Shown here piece by piece: positions 28,037 to 36,897 of a stretch of DNA of 64,000 bases. Source of the DNA: PZPK01 sp041590075 (lineage in GTDB: Bacteria > Pseudomonadota > Gammaproteobacteria > Pseudomonadales > Oleiphilaceae); contig JBFHUL010000003.1 in the NCBI GenBank assembly GCA_041590075.1, forward strand, positions 1-64,000, written 5' to 3'. The position numbers were made by a program, and so were the translations under genes. Under the pieces are notes generated by a model. It made no database searches. It had not been told where the DNA came from and was given only the letters and a program-made list of their open reading frames with translations. The stretch's first letter is position 1, and every line of letters starts with the position of its first letter.

Positions 28037-28810
28037 CTAACTTTCAACAAACGCGCGCTCGATCACGTAGTGACCCTGATCGCCGTGACGCGCCTCATAA
28101 AAGCCCATACGATCAAGAATCTTACACGTATCCTTGAGCATACTGGGGCTGCCGCAAATCATAAAACGGTCTCGCTCCGGGTCCAGATCCGGAAGACCAA
28201 TCTCACTGGTCAGTTTCCCACTTTCCAGGGCATCGGTGATACGCCCTTGGCGATCGAAAGGATCGCGCGTGACGGTGGGATAGTAAATCAGCTTGTTTCT
28301 AACTTCTTCACCAAAATATTCGTTATTGGGCAGCTCGCGCTCAATTTCCTCTCGGTATGCCAGCTCGGAGGTATAACGTGTACCGTGGGTGAGGATCACT
28401 TTATCGTACTGCTCATAGGTTTCCGGATCTTTGATAATGCTTAGAAAAGGCGCCAGCCCTGTGCCAGTGCTGATCAGATATAAATTGCGCCCAGGCAGGA
28501 GGTGGTCGAGCACAAGCGTACCCGTGGGCTTTCGGCTAACCAGAATCTGATCACCCGGCTGAATTTTCTGCAGTTTGGACGTCAGGGGACCGTCGGGTAC
28601 CTTGATACTAAAAAACTCCAGCTCTTCTTCGTAATTGGCGCTGGCAATGCTGTAGGCTCGCATAAGAGGCTTACCCTCCTGCTCCAAGCCAATCATAATA
28701 AAATGCCCATTTTTAAAGCGCAGCGAGGGATCGCGGCTCGTCTTGAAACTAAACAGCGTATCGTTCCAGTGACGCACACTGGTCACGGTTTCTTTCAAAA
28801 AGCCAGCCAT
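28037..28810 (-). CDS. fpr: Ferredoxin/flavodoxin-NADP+ reductase
   Basis: The protein is 257 residues from ATG 28810, preceded by GGAG at 5 nt; the open frame to 28861 adds a spurious hydrophobic leader. FAD-binding RAYSIAS (about 53-59) and the NADP-binding region (ISTGTGLAPFLSII, about 114-127) are present. The C-terminus ends VERAFVES-like (IERAFVES), as in bacterial subclass FPRs. It moves electrons between NADPH and ferredoxin or flavodoxin for Fe-S repair and oxidative-stress defence. It is divergent from a LysR regulator, the same layout as fpr/finR in Pseudomonas. Confidence 0.95.
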   Translation of the reverse strand: MAGFLKETVTSVRHWNDTLFSFKTSRDPSLRFKNGHFIMIGLEQEGKPLMRAYSIASANYEEELEFFSIKVPDGPLTSKLQKIQPGDQILVSRKPTGTLVLDHLLPGRNLYLISTGTGLAPFLSIIKDPETYEQYDKVILTHGTRYTSELAYREEIERELPNNEYFGEEVRNKLIYYPTVTRDPFDRQGRITDALESGKLTSEIGLPDLDPERDRFMICGSPSMLKDTCKILDRMGFYEARHGDQGHYVIERAFVES

Positions 28811-28874
28811 ACATACTCCAATCAGAATAAAGCAGATCAAGGAAAACTTGTGGTACAGCATACTGCCCTCTAAT

Positions 28875-28902
28875 ATATTTAAAAATCAGATATTTTAAAT
28901 AT
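28875..28902. promoter_or_regulatory. AT-rich inverted repeat between fpr and LysR gene
   Basis: The arms ATATTT and AAATAT are separated by 16 bp, in a nearly pure AT stretch between the divergent fpr and LysR genes. The position fits a LysR-type operator controlling both promoters. The assignment is by position and symmetry only. Confidence 0.45.
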
Positions 28903-28923
28903 AATTATTCGGTTTTACCGATT

Positions 28924-29805
28924 ATGAAATTTTCACTGAAACAAATAGAAGTCTTTCTGGAAGTCGCGAAACACGAAAACATGACGCGTGCGGCCAACGC
29001 GCTCGCCATGTCGCAGTCTGCCGCCAGCGAATCGCTGAAAACGCTGGAATCGCAATTCGGTATTCAACTGTTCGATCGCGTAGGGAAACGCCTGCAACTC
29101 AACGAGCTGGGTAAACTGATGCGGGGTGAAGCCGCTGCTTTCATCGAACATGCGCAACGCCTGGAAGAATCATTAACCAAGCATCAGGAAGTCGGCGCCT
29201 TAAAGGTGGGAGCCACACTTTCAATTGGCAATTATCTCGCCATCAATATTCTCTCGGACTACCGTCACCGCTATCCGGAAGCCCGCATCAGTCTGGATGT
29301 AGAGAACACAACCCACATCGCCGCACGCGTCGCCCATTTCGAATTGGACATCGGACTCATCGAAGGCGAAATCTCTCACCCTGATTTGGACGTGAGCCCC
29401 TGGCGCGAAGACGAACTGGTCGTGTTCTGCTCTCCCAATCACCCATACGCAAAATACAGAACACTAAAAGACGAACACTTATTGGCGGCGGAATGGGTGT
29501 TGCGCGAAGCTGGGTCGGGCACCCGACAGGCTTTTGATCATGCCATGCATGGTATCGTACCCCAGTTAAAAATAGCGCTCGAACTGCAACACACAGAGGC
29601 CATAAAAAGAGCCGTTGAGAGTAATATGGGAATCGGTTGCTTGTCGCGTATTACGCTCGCCGATGCATTCAAACGTGGCAACCTAATCCCTCTATCTGTG
29701 CCTCACCGAGACTTTCACCGGCAGTTCTACTTTATTCTGCATCGCAATAAATACCGCAGCGCCGGCATCACCAAATGGCTCGATTTGTGCCGCAATTACC
29801 AGTGA
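28924..29805 (+). CDS. LysR-family transcriptional regulator, FinR-like
   Basis: The 293-residue protein has an N-terminal winged HTH (FLEVAKHENMTRAANALAMS, about 11-30) and a periplasmic-binding-like effector domain (LKVGATLSIGNYLA onward). It is divergent from fpr. In Pseudomonas the LysR protein FinR sits in the same place and activates fpr under superoxide, so the same role is likely here, though orthology is inferred from context. The start lacks a clear Shine-Dalgarno. Confidence 0.9.
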   Translation: MKFSLKQIEVFLEVAKHENMTRAANALAMSQSAASESLKTLESQFGIQLFDRVGKRLQLNELGKLMRGEAAAFIEHAQRLEESLTKHQEVGALKVGATLSIGNYLAINILSDYRHRYPEARISLDVENTTHIAARVAHFELDIGLIEGEISHPDLDVSPWREDELVVFCSPNHPYAKYRTLKDEHLLAAEWVLREAGSGTRQAFDHAMHGIVPQLKIALELQHTEAIKRAVESNMGIGCLSRITLADAFKRGNLIPLSVPHRDFHRQFYFILHRNKYRSAGITKWLDLCRNYQ

Positions 29806-29871
29806 TTGAGGTAGCCCCCGTGATGCCCTATGCTTTGCGGCGGATTGGAATCATCGTGGAGAAAAGGCTTC

Positions 29872-30723
29872 ATGTTCGACAAGATCGTATTTGCCGGTGG
29901 CGGCAATCGTTGTTTCTGGCAGGCGGGATTTTGGCTGCGCCTGAATGAAGAAATAGAAATTCGCCCCAAGGTAATCAGCTCAGTGAGTGCCGGCGCCGCA
30001 ATTTCGAGCGCGCTTCTGGCAGGCTGCATGGAGGCCACCCTGCATCACACCAAGGAAATCATGGCCGGCAACCGCAAGAATCGCTATTGGAAAAACCTGT
30101 TTGCCAAAGCCCCCATCCATCCGCACACCGCGCTCTATCGACGCATCGTTGAACTCTCCATTGACGCACAGGGGCTTGCAGCCTTGCACCGCGCCCCGGA
30201 GAATCGCATTCTGGTCGCCCACATTCCTCGCTGGCTCGGACCACGCAGCGCGGTCATGGTGGGCTTGGGCGCCTACCAGCTTGAGAAACACCTGTACCAT
30301 CCCGTGCATCCGAAATTGGGTAGAAAGCTGGGCTTCGCTTCCGAGTTTCTTTCCACGCATACTTGCCAAACGGTGTCCGAGCTCTGCGACACACTGATCA
30401 GTTCGTCCTGCACCCCTCCGTTTACGCCGCTTATGTACCGCAACAGCAAAGCGGTGCTTGATGGCGGCATGGTCGACAATGTTCCCGTTCACGGCGTCGC
30501 GGATGTGCCGGGCAACACTCTCATACTTCTGAGCCGCCCCTATAAAACCCTCCCCAAGCCTGAAGGACGCGTCTACGTACAACCCTCATCACCGGTTCCT
30601 GTAAAAAGCTGGGACTACACCAACCCGGCTGGCGTGCAAGCCACGTTCGACCAAGGCAGAAAAGACGCCGATGCGTTCTTGCAGCGCGTCGCAAAGCGTC
30701 CAATTCAGCCTCTTGCACAGTAA
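29872..30723 (+). CDS. Patatin-like phospholipase family protein
   Basis: The protein is 283 residues from ATG 29872, preceded by GGAGAAAAGG. It shows the patatin layout: an oxyanion loop FAGGGNRCFWQAG (about 7-19), a nucleophile motif SVSAGA (about 38-43) and the Asp of the dyad in DGGMVDNVP (about 199-207). The nucleophile elbow begins with Ser where the family usually has Gly (GxSxG). There is no signal peptide, so it is probably a cytoplasmic or membrane-associated lipid acyl hydrolase. It follows the LysR gene by 66 bp on the same strand. Confidence 0.85.
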   Translation: MFDKIVFAGGGNRCFWQAGFWLRLNEEIEIRPKVISSVSAGAAISSALLAGCMEATLHHTKEIMAGNRKNRYWKNLFAKAPIHPHTALYRRIVELSIDAQGLAALHRAPENRILVAHIPRWLGPRSAVMVGLGAYQLEKHLYHPVHPKLGRKLGFASEFLSTHTCQTVSELCDTLISSSCTPPFTPLMYRNSKAVLDGGMVDNVPVHGVADVPGNTLILLSRPYKTLPKPEGRVYVQPSSPVPVKSWDYTNPAGVQATFDQGRKDADAFLQRVAKRPIQPLAQ

Positions 30724-30830
30724 TAGTGTGACCCCTATCGCAATCACTTTTGTTAGATTTTTTTTCAAAATGCAAGATCGTTATACTCGAGCGTCCATCA
30801 AACAGGATTGTTTTCAGGAATTTACTTCGC

Positions 30831-32549
30831 ATGCGACTGCCAGAGTCCCGGATTTTTGCTCTCACCGCACTTTGTTGCGCCGCCCTCATGACCGGATGCG
30901 CATCCGATAGTGATCCGGCACCCGCTGCTGCGAAGAGTTTTAACACGCTCAACATCCTCTATACCGAAAACGATCCCGGCAACAATGCGTTTCCCAGCAA
31001 CGAGATTTACTACTACGTCGATAATCCAAACGCCCGTGCGAACAACAGCACTGTACTGCTAGCCGAATACGACAAAGGGCAAAACCTTGTTTTGACGCTG
31101 GATACGGATCTTGACCTTCAGGGCTATGAATACAGCCTGTTTGCCAGCGAAGGGCAGGTATACCTGCTTGATTACGACAAAGATCGTAACAACACCCCCC
31201 GCGCCATCATTGAAACAGGTGGCGAAATCTGCGCTATTCACCCGATGCGCGTTATTTCTGAGCGGTCCACCGAAGAAGCCACCAATCTGGAACCCATATA
31301 CAGGGATTTGCCGGGCTTCTTCATTGAAGTCAACAGTACTGCAGGCTGTGTTGATCAAAACAATGTCGTGTACAAAGTGCAGTTCTCGCTTGAAGGCGAC
31401 GCCGAGGATTCCGCGAGTTTTGTCGCGGTCGACTACTCATACATTCAAGGTGGACATGTCGTCGATTTCGGTTCAGGCGGCACCAACATTCAGGGTGAAA
31501 AGCAGGATCTGCGCACCACCTTTCTGGGGTATAACCACCATAACAACCTGCTGGTCTCTTACGACAGCGACTTCAATCCCGTGTGGTCAGCCAGCTTTCC
31601 TTCTCCCGCCTCAACGTTTGAAGTCACGCAGGCTAGCCGGAACCTGGTGGCCTTGCAGGCCGACGATGCCTTATACGTGCTCACCATCAACGAAATTTTT
31701 TCCGCTGGCCCCAGCGAAACCCCCGGCGATCAATCCGCCGAAATCCCCCCTGCCCGGGCAATCGCAGCCCTGTTAACGACGCCCTCTGAAGACTTGGATT
31801 CAGCGATGTTATTGGGCGATAAAATCGTCAAGGGGCTGGACTATTTTCTGATCATTGACGGCTTTAACCTGCGCCAGATCAATACTGCAACAAGAAAGTT
31901 CGACCCGGTAAGCATTTCCCAGCCTTTAGGTTTAACCGATATCTCTGCCACACTGCGTAACGACGACAAGGTTCTTTTTATTGTTAAAACCACAGGCTCC
32001 GGCCAACAGCTCAGCTATATCGACCTGGATGGAGGCAGCGAAAGCGCCAGCATCCTCAGCGCTACCCGCATCGAGACCTTCGTGACGCTGGAAGAAACCT
32101 ATGCAAACAGCTACGACAGCACAAACGACCGCTATGATGCACACTGGATCGATAACAACCTGATCCACATACAGTTCACCAACAGCCAACTCGCGCGCGC
32201 GAGCGACCTGCGCATTCATGAACCCGTGCTGTACATACTGGGAAGCGAAACATCACCCACCACTAATGGCCTGATTCAACCAAGCCTGTACGAGTTTGAC
32301 CCGGAACAAAGTGACGGGCGCAAGCGCCAAACAGTGGACGGAGTCTACGATACCGTTGCACTCGGCACATTGAGCAGCGATGTAGACGCAATCAACGCGT
32401 TTACCATCCTGAATGACGAGTACGCACTGCTGTCCACGCGTGACCGCGCTGGCGATTCTGCCAACTATTTTGTGCATCCCGATGACACTGATGCGCTACA
32501 ACGCATGACACTCATCAACAGCCCCACCAAGGCAGATACGCATGATTAA
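30831..32549 (+). CDS. Large lipoprotein of unknown function (first of a pair)
   Basis: The product is 572 residues from ATG 30831. The in-frame region upstream lacks signal features. A lipoprotein signal ends in lipobox LMTGC (Cys about residue 23), and Ala-Ser follow Cys, consistent with outer-membrane sorting. The mature part is beta-rich, acidic and Asn/Asp-heavy, with repeated short blocks of the type YxLxxDKD. These suggest a beta-propeller-like or surface domain, but I recognise no family. It overlaps the next lipoprotein gene by 8 nt. The pair appears to form its own operon. Confidence 0.85.
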   Translation: MRLPESRIFALTALCCAALMTGCASDSDPAPAAAKSFNTLNILYTENDPGNNAFPSNEIYYYVDNPNARANNSTVLLAEYDKGQNLVLTLDTDLDLQGYEYSLFASEGQVYLLDYDKDRNNTPRAIIETGGEICAIHPMRVISERSTEEATNLEPIYRDLPGFFIEVNSTAGCVDQNNVVYKVQFSLEGDAEDSASFVAVDYSYIQGGHVVDFGSGGTNIQGEKQDLRTTFLGYNHHNNLLVSYDSDFNPVWSASFPSPASTFEVTQASRNLVALQADDALYVLTINEIFSAGPSETPGDQSAEIPPARAIAALLTTPSEDLDSAMLLGDKIVKGLDYFLIIDGFNLRQINTATRKFDPVSISQPLGLTDISATLRNDDKVLFIVKTTGSGQQLSYIDLDGGSESASILSATRIETFVTLEETYANSYDSTNDRYDAHWIDNNLIHIQFTNSQLARASDLRIHEPVLYILGSETSPTTNGLIQPSLYEFDPEQSDGRKRQTVDGVYDTVALGTLSSDVDAINAFTILNDEYALLSTRDRAGDSANYFVHPDDTDALQRMTLINSPTKADTHD

Positions 32550-34431
32550 AGTGCTATCAGGCAGGCTGATACCATATCTGTTCGTAATAACGCTGATCAG
32601 CGCCTGTAGCGACAGCGGAACCGAGGGCAGCTTTGAACCCCCTCCCATCATCGAACCGGTCACCCAACCTTTTTTTGCCGACGGTGCTTTGTATGGCTTT
32701 TTCAACACGATCATTGATGAAGACACCGCCGAATACCAAACCGTAGAACTGCTAAGGCCAAGCTCGGGTATTATGGTCGCGCTCGATACCGATCAGTCCA
32801 CGGAAGCCGAGGGTGAGCCGAACGAAAAATTTCTGCAGCGCAGTGCTATTCCCGAGTACGTGGTGTACGCCGACGAAGCAATGCTTTACGCCTACGAGCT
32901 CGCCACACAACATACACATACTATTTTTGATTTCAGGGCTGAACGCCTGAAGAACGCCTCAATCATTTGCGACCTGCAGCCTTCCGTGCGTCTGGATGAA
33001 GAAAACCTCGAAGAAGATCGCATTGTCTTTGCCGACGAAGAAGCCGTATATGTTCGCGCCTCCACCACCAGCTGCAGCAGTACAGTCGCCAGTGATTACC
33101 TGCACTACAAGGTAACGTTTGTTGACGGTACCGAGTTCTACAGCATACGCGTCGAAGAAGAGACGGAAGACGAAGAAGGCGAAACCCAAACCAGCATTGA
33201 AACCAAACGCTTTCTGGAACTCGTCGGGCAACGCAAGCCAGTCGATCGTGCACTCATGTACGCGCGAGCCCCCATTGCCGATCTAACCAGAGACCGCATT
33301 GGCTATCTCGGCTTTGATCCCGACACCTATACTTGGAAGTTTTATCGCTTAAATCTGGAAAATGGAAACGTACGCCTGGTTTGGACACTTACCGATGCCG
33401 GCTTTGCGACACAGATTCCGTTTCTGACTCGCAGTGCCTTCCCGTCCTCAAACTTTTTCCCCGATAGGAGGCAGGCGAACTTCTCGCGCATCAGTGCCAA
33501 TGCAATCGCCATGGCCTACGGGCAATCCATCATCAGGCTAGAGCTCGATCACCTTTTTGATGATGACCGCCACACAGAACGCACCAACAGTCTCGCAAAT
33601 CCGGTGTACACCTTTGAGAGCACCGACCCCAACCTCACCTATGTAAAGTACGAATCAAACGGCACCTGGATTATTCGTGATGGCAATCGTATTTTGAGTG
33701 TCGATGCAGCGGGATCACAACGATTACTGCGTGACCTTACCGCCGAAAGCCTGCAGGGACTGCAGGTCTTTACCACCCAAAGCAGCGTGGGTCTGGTGAA
33801 GGAATTCAGCGACAACAGCTATGCGGCCACATTGGTTGCCAAGTCGGAAGGACTGGAGAAAACCCTGATTCCACGCACCTCGCGGAGTTTTTTCCTGCGA
33901 CCGGTAGGCACAAACAACCACATTTTTGTAGAACAGCGGGCAACACCCGGTGCGCCCAATATTACGGCGCGCTTTATTGACTCTGGCAAGGATGAAATAG
34001 TGCCACCCTATGATCACAGCATTTGGAGCTTTTTTTACTCACTCAAAGGCCGCGAAACCTCCATTTTCTCGCCAACTGTAGCCACCGCACAAACCACAGT
34101 ATTTTCGCCACAAACAGCTGAACAGGTGCTTTTCGAACCCGACCTGCATACCTTCAAAACCAATTCCCCAATTGGACGCGACACGTTCATTGCCAACGTG
34201 CCCGACACCGTGGGCTACATCGATCAACTCTGGGAATACAACGAAGACTATGGTGTCGCGCGTATTGTTGATGGCCTCGAAAACCGCAACAGCTACAAGC
34301 TTTACTACTTTGATCCAATTGATTTCGAAAAACCACCCAGCGACGATACAGATGAGGATGAAGAAGAAGTAGTGCGCCTGCGAGTGATGCTGCCCATGTA
34401 TGACTCAGAAAACCCTCCCCTCAGCGAATAA
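32542..34431 (+). CDS. Large lipoprotein of unknown function (second of a pair)
   Basis: The product is 629 residues with a lipoprotein signal whose lipobox is LISAC (Cys about residue 22), followed by Ser-Asp-Ser. The mature protein is acidic and beta-rich and ends in an Asp/Glu-rich tail (DDTDEDEEE, about 601-609). Parts resemble the preceding lipoprotein in order: a cysteine-containing segment (SIICDLQP here, EICAIHP there), then YKVTF versus YKVQF. They may therefore be diverged paralogues. The function is unknown; a cell-surface or periplasmic complex is possible. Confidence 0.85.
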   Translation: MIKVLSGRLIPYLFVITLISACSDSGTEGSFEPPPIIEPVTQPFFADGALYGFFNTIIDEDTAEYQTVELLRPSSGIMVALDTDQSTEAEGEPNEKFLQRSAIPEYVVYADEAMLYAYELATQHTHTIFDFRAERLKNASIICDLQPSVRLDEENLEEDRIVFADEEAVYVRASTTSCSSTVASDYLHYKVTFVDGTEFYSIRVEEETEDEEGETQTSIETKRFLELVGQRKPVDRALMYARAPIADLTRDRIGYLGFDPDTYTWKFYRLNLENGNVRLVWTLTDAGFATQIPFLTRSAFPSSNFFPDRRQANFSRISANAIAMAYGQSIIRLELDHLFDDDRHTERTNSLANPVYTFESTDPNLTYVKYESNGTWIIRDGNRILSVDAAGSQRLLRDLTAESLQGLQVFTTQSSVGLVKEFSDNSYAATLVAKSEGLEKTLIPRTSRSFFLRPVGTNNHIFVEQRATPGAPNITARFIDSGKDEIVPPYDHSIWSFFYSLKGRETSIFSPTVATAQTTVFSPQTAEQVLFEPDLHTFKTNSPIGRDTFIANVPDTVGYIDQLWEYNEDYGVARIVDGLENRNSYKLYYFDPIDFEKPPSDDTDEDEEEVVRLRVMLPMYDSENPPLSE

Positions 34432-34447
34432 GCTGAATGCCCAGTCG

Positions 34448-34475
34448 CTTAGTCAACAACCCTTAGTCAACAATC
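34448..34475. repeat. 14-bp tandem duplication at the murB stop
   Basis: CTTAGTCAACAACC is followed at once by CTTAGTCAACAATC, one mismatch in 14. The second copy includes the murB stop codon, so the gene's last codons are duplicated just past its end. It was probably a replication-slippage event and has no evident function. Confidence 0.7.
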
Positions 34476-35464
34476 ACGGGCTCGATTTCGAGCGCCACAC
34501 CAAAGGCATTTTTAACCCGCTCAATGATGTGCACCGCTAACGCCAACAACTCTGCCTGCGTCGCGCCACCATAATTGGCCAATACCAGCGCCTGCTTTTC
34601 ATGCACACCCACACGACCAAGACGCAAGCCCTTCATACCCAGGCGATCAATCAGCCAGCCTGCCGCAAGCTTGTAATGCTCGTCTGTCTGCGCGTAGGCG
34701 ATCAGTTCCGGATAGTCAGTGAGTAGCCGCCTATAGGTTGGCGCATCCACCACAGGATTCTTAAAGAAACTGCCCGCATTAGGCACCTCATTAGGATCTG
34801 GCAACTTACTTTGACGCAGCGCTATGACGCGATCACGTACATCCCGCACGGCGAGCTCCGCATTGTCTGAAAGCTCCTGTAAACCGGCGTAACTCAGCGA
34901 GAAAGGCTGAGCCCTGCAGAGCGCCAAGGCAACTTCCACAATAAAATAGCGTCCCGGCTGTTGTTTAAAGAGACTGTCCCGATACGCAAAATTGCATTCG
35001 TCTGTATTCAAAGTGTGAATCGCCCCCGAATGGGTATCGAATACTCTCACCCAGCGCAGCACATCACAAAGCTCCACACCATAAGCGCCAATATTCTGAA
35101 CGGGGGCCGCCCCTACCGTACCGGGAATCAGCGAAAGATTTTCAATGCCACGCAATTGCTGTGCGACGGTCTCGGCGACCAGGCTGTCCCAGTTTTTTCC
35201 GGCGGAAACCACCAGCAGGTCGCCTTCGGAGCTGGCCTCTGTGCGACAGTGGGATGCGGTATATTGCAGTACGGGGCGAGTGAGTTTAGCCGGCAAGATG
35301 ACGTTACTGCCGCCCCCCAGAATGAGCGGATTCTCACGAAAAACCCCTTGTTCAAAACAGGCTTGCAGGTCTTGCGGATTCTCCAGGAGGTAAAAGCGCT
35401 CGGCAACACAAGGCAAACCAAAGGTGTTACTGGTGCGAAGATCCGCATTACGCCTGAACTGCAT
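34463..35464 (-). CDS. murB: UDP-N-acetylenolpyruvoylglucosamine reductase
   Basis: This 333-residue flavoenzyme reduces UDP-GlcNAc-enolpyruvate to UDP-MurNAc for peptidoglycan. Visible signatures are the N-terminal NTFGL, the FAD-binding LGGGSNV (about 49-55), GTVGAAPVQNIGAYG (about 114-128) and the PNAGSFFKNP active-site loop (about 226-235). This is the E. coli type I form. It is the last gene of the envelope operon and starts inside a TAATG overlap with the phosphatase gene. Confidence 0.97.
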   Translation of the reverse strand: MQFRRNADLRTSNTFGLPCVAERFYLLENPQDLQACFEQGVFRENPLILGGGSNVILPAKLTRPVLQYTASHCRTEASSEGDLLVVSAGKNWDSLVAETVAQQLRGIENLSLIPGTVGAAPVQNIGAYGVELCDVLRWVRVFDTHSGAIHTLNTDECNFAYRDSLFKQQPGRYFIVEVALALCRAQPFSLSYAGLQELSDNAELAVRDVRDRVIALRQSKLPDPNEVPNAGSFFKNPVVDAPTYRRLLTDYPELIAYAQTDEHYKLAAGWLIDRLGMKGLRLGRVGVHEKQALVLANYGGATQAELLALAVHIIERVKNAFGVALEIEPVIVD

Positions 35465-35934
35465 TATCGCCTCTGTTGCAGGAGTTGATCGCGTAAACCA
35501 AGACTGGCCGATTCGACCAAGTTGAACACATGCCTGAAACCTTCTTCCCCGCCATAGTAGGGATCGGGTACGTCAGTTTCAGGATGATCGGCGTAGCTGA
35601 GAAAAAGCCCCAACTTGTGCTGCAACGCCACCGGACAGTTTTCCTGCAGATCGCTCAGGTTCTGCTGATCCATGGCGAGTATCAAATCAAAGTCATGAAA
35701 ATCGCTACCGGTCACCTGGCGCGCCCGCAAGCCTGAAATGTCCACACCTCGACGCAATGCTTCCTGCTGTGCTCTGCGATCCGGCGGCTTTCCCACATGC
35801 CATGCGCCCGTACCAGCCGAATCCACCCGCACACGACCAGCCAATGCGCTGTGATCAATGGTATGCTGAAAAACTCCGTGGGCGGTCGGCGAACGGCAAA
35901 TATTCCCCAAACAAACAAACAGCACGCTGGTCAT
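35464..35934 (-). CDS. Low-molecular-weight protein-tyrosine phosphatase
   Basis: The 156-residue enzyme has the catalytic loop CLGNICRSP (Cys about 8, Arg about 14) near its N-terminus and the general acid motif DPYYGG (about 127-132). It removes phosphate from tyrosine or arginine in proteins. In the operon it lies between kdsB and murB, as in related gammaproteobacteria. No exopolysaccharide (Wzc-type) kinase is nearby, so the substrate is unknown. The start overlaps the kdsB stop (ATGA). Confidence 0.95.
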   Translation of the reverse strand: MTSVLFVCLGNICRSPTAHGVFQHTIDHSALAGRVRVDSAGTGAWHVGKPPDRRAQQEALRRGVDISGLRARQVTGSDFHDFDLILAMDQQNLSDLQENCPVALQHKLGLFLSYADHPETDVPDPYYGGEEGFRHVFNLVESASLGLRDQLLQQRR

Positions 35935-36704
35935 AAAGAGGACTGCCCTGAAAAATGCGCCTGCACACGCTGCAGATCTTCTTCCGTATCCACACCTCCC
36001 GGCAACGCATGCAAGGCCAGGTCGACATGAATCGATTCGCCATTGGACATCACACGCAGCTGTTCCAGTCGTTCCACCTGCTCGGTCATACTTGGCGGCC
36101 AGTTCACAAAGCGCTTCAACAAGTCGACACGATAGGCGTACAAGCCAATATGCCGATAGTATTCTGCCTGTGAAGGCAAATGCGGCACCTTGCTGCCAAA
36201 GGCCTCACGCGCCCAGGGTATTGGCGCGCGACTGAAATAGCTGGCTTTTCCAAACCGGTCAAACACCACTTTTACAACGTTCGGGTTCATGACCTGACGC
36301 ACATCGTGGATACGCTCACACAGCGTGGCCACCCCTGCATCGGGGTGCTCATCAAGATTTTGAGCCACCTGATCGATCACCTCGGGGGGAATCAGGGGCT
36401 CATCCCCTTGCACGTTGACCACGATCTCCTCGTCATCCAGTTCGAGTGCTTGCACCACCTCTTCCAGGCGATCGGTACCCGAGGGATGATCGGCAGACGT
36501 CATCACGATTTCCGCACCAAACTGCTCGCAAGCGGTCGCAATGCGCGCATCGTCCGTGGCAACAATGACGCGCGCCGCTGAGGCCTGCATGGCCTGTTCA
36601 TAGACGCGCTGAATCATAGGTTTGCCCGCAATATCCAGCAAAGGCTTACCCGGCAAACGCGAGGACGCATAGCGGGCAGGAATGATGATCGTATAGTCCA
36701 ACAT
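35931..36704 (-). CDS. kdsB: CMP-KDO synthetase
   Basis: The 257-residue cytidylyltransferase activates KDO with CTP before its transfer to lipid A. The N-terminal nucleotide motif IIPARYASSRLPGKPL (about 7-22) and the VNVQGDEPLIPPE block (about 96-108) are intact. It follows ycaR by 10 bp in the envelope operon and precedes the phosphatase gene. Confidence 0.97.
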   Translation of the reverse strand: MLDYTIIIPARYASSRLPGKPLLDIAGKPMIQRVYEQAMQASAARVIVATDDARIATACEQFGAEIVMTSADHPSGTDRLEEVVQALELDDEEIVVNVQGDEPLIPPEVIDQVAQNLDEHPDAGVATLCERIHDVRQVMNPNVVKVVFDRFGKASYFSRAPIPWAREAFGSKVPHLPSQAEYYRHIGLYAYRVDLLKRFVNWPPSMTEQVERLEQLRVMSNGESIHVDLALHALPGGVDTEEDLQRVQAHFSGQSSL

Positions 36705-36714
36705 GCCGCAACCG

Positions 36715-36897
36715 TTACTTGAGTTTTTCGTCGGTAGTCAGGGTGCGCGCTTCCGATTCCAGCATCACGGGAATATTGTCCCGTACCGGAAACGCCAGCG
36801 CATCGGCCCGACAGATCAGTTCATTGCGCTCACGATCGTAGGTGAGCTCACCCTTACAGCAGGGGCAGGCCAATATGGCCAACAGTTTTTTATCCAT
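36715..36897 (-). CDS. ycaR: Trm112-family zinc-ribbon protein YcaR
   Basis: This 60-residue protein has the pattern LLAILACPCCKGEL (paired cysteines about 11-14) and a later Cys, then the INVMLESEAR-like tail (IPVMLESEAR) of the Trm112/UPF0434 family. It is conserved between lpxK and kdsB in gammaproteobacteria. Trm112 proteins elsewhere are methyltransferase activators; the bacterial role is unclear. Its ATG overlaps the lpxK stop as TAATG. Confidence 0.95.
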   Translation of the reverse strand: MDKKLLAILACPCCKGELTYDRERNELICRADALAFPVRDNIPVMLESEARTLTTDEKLK

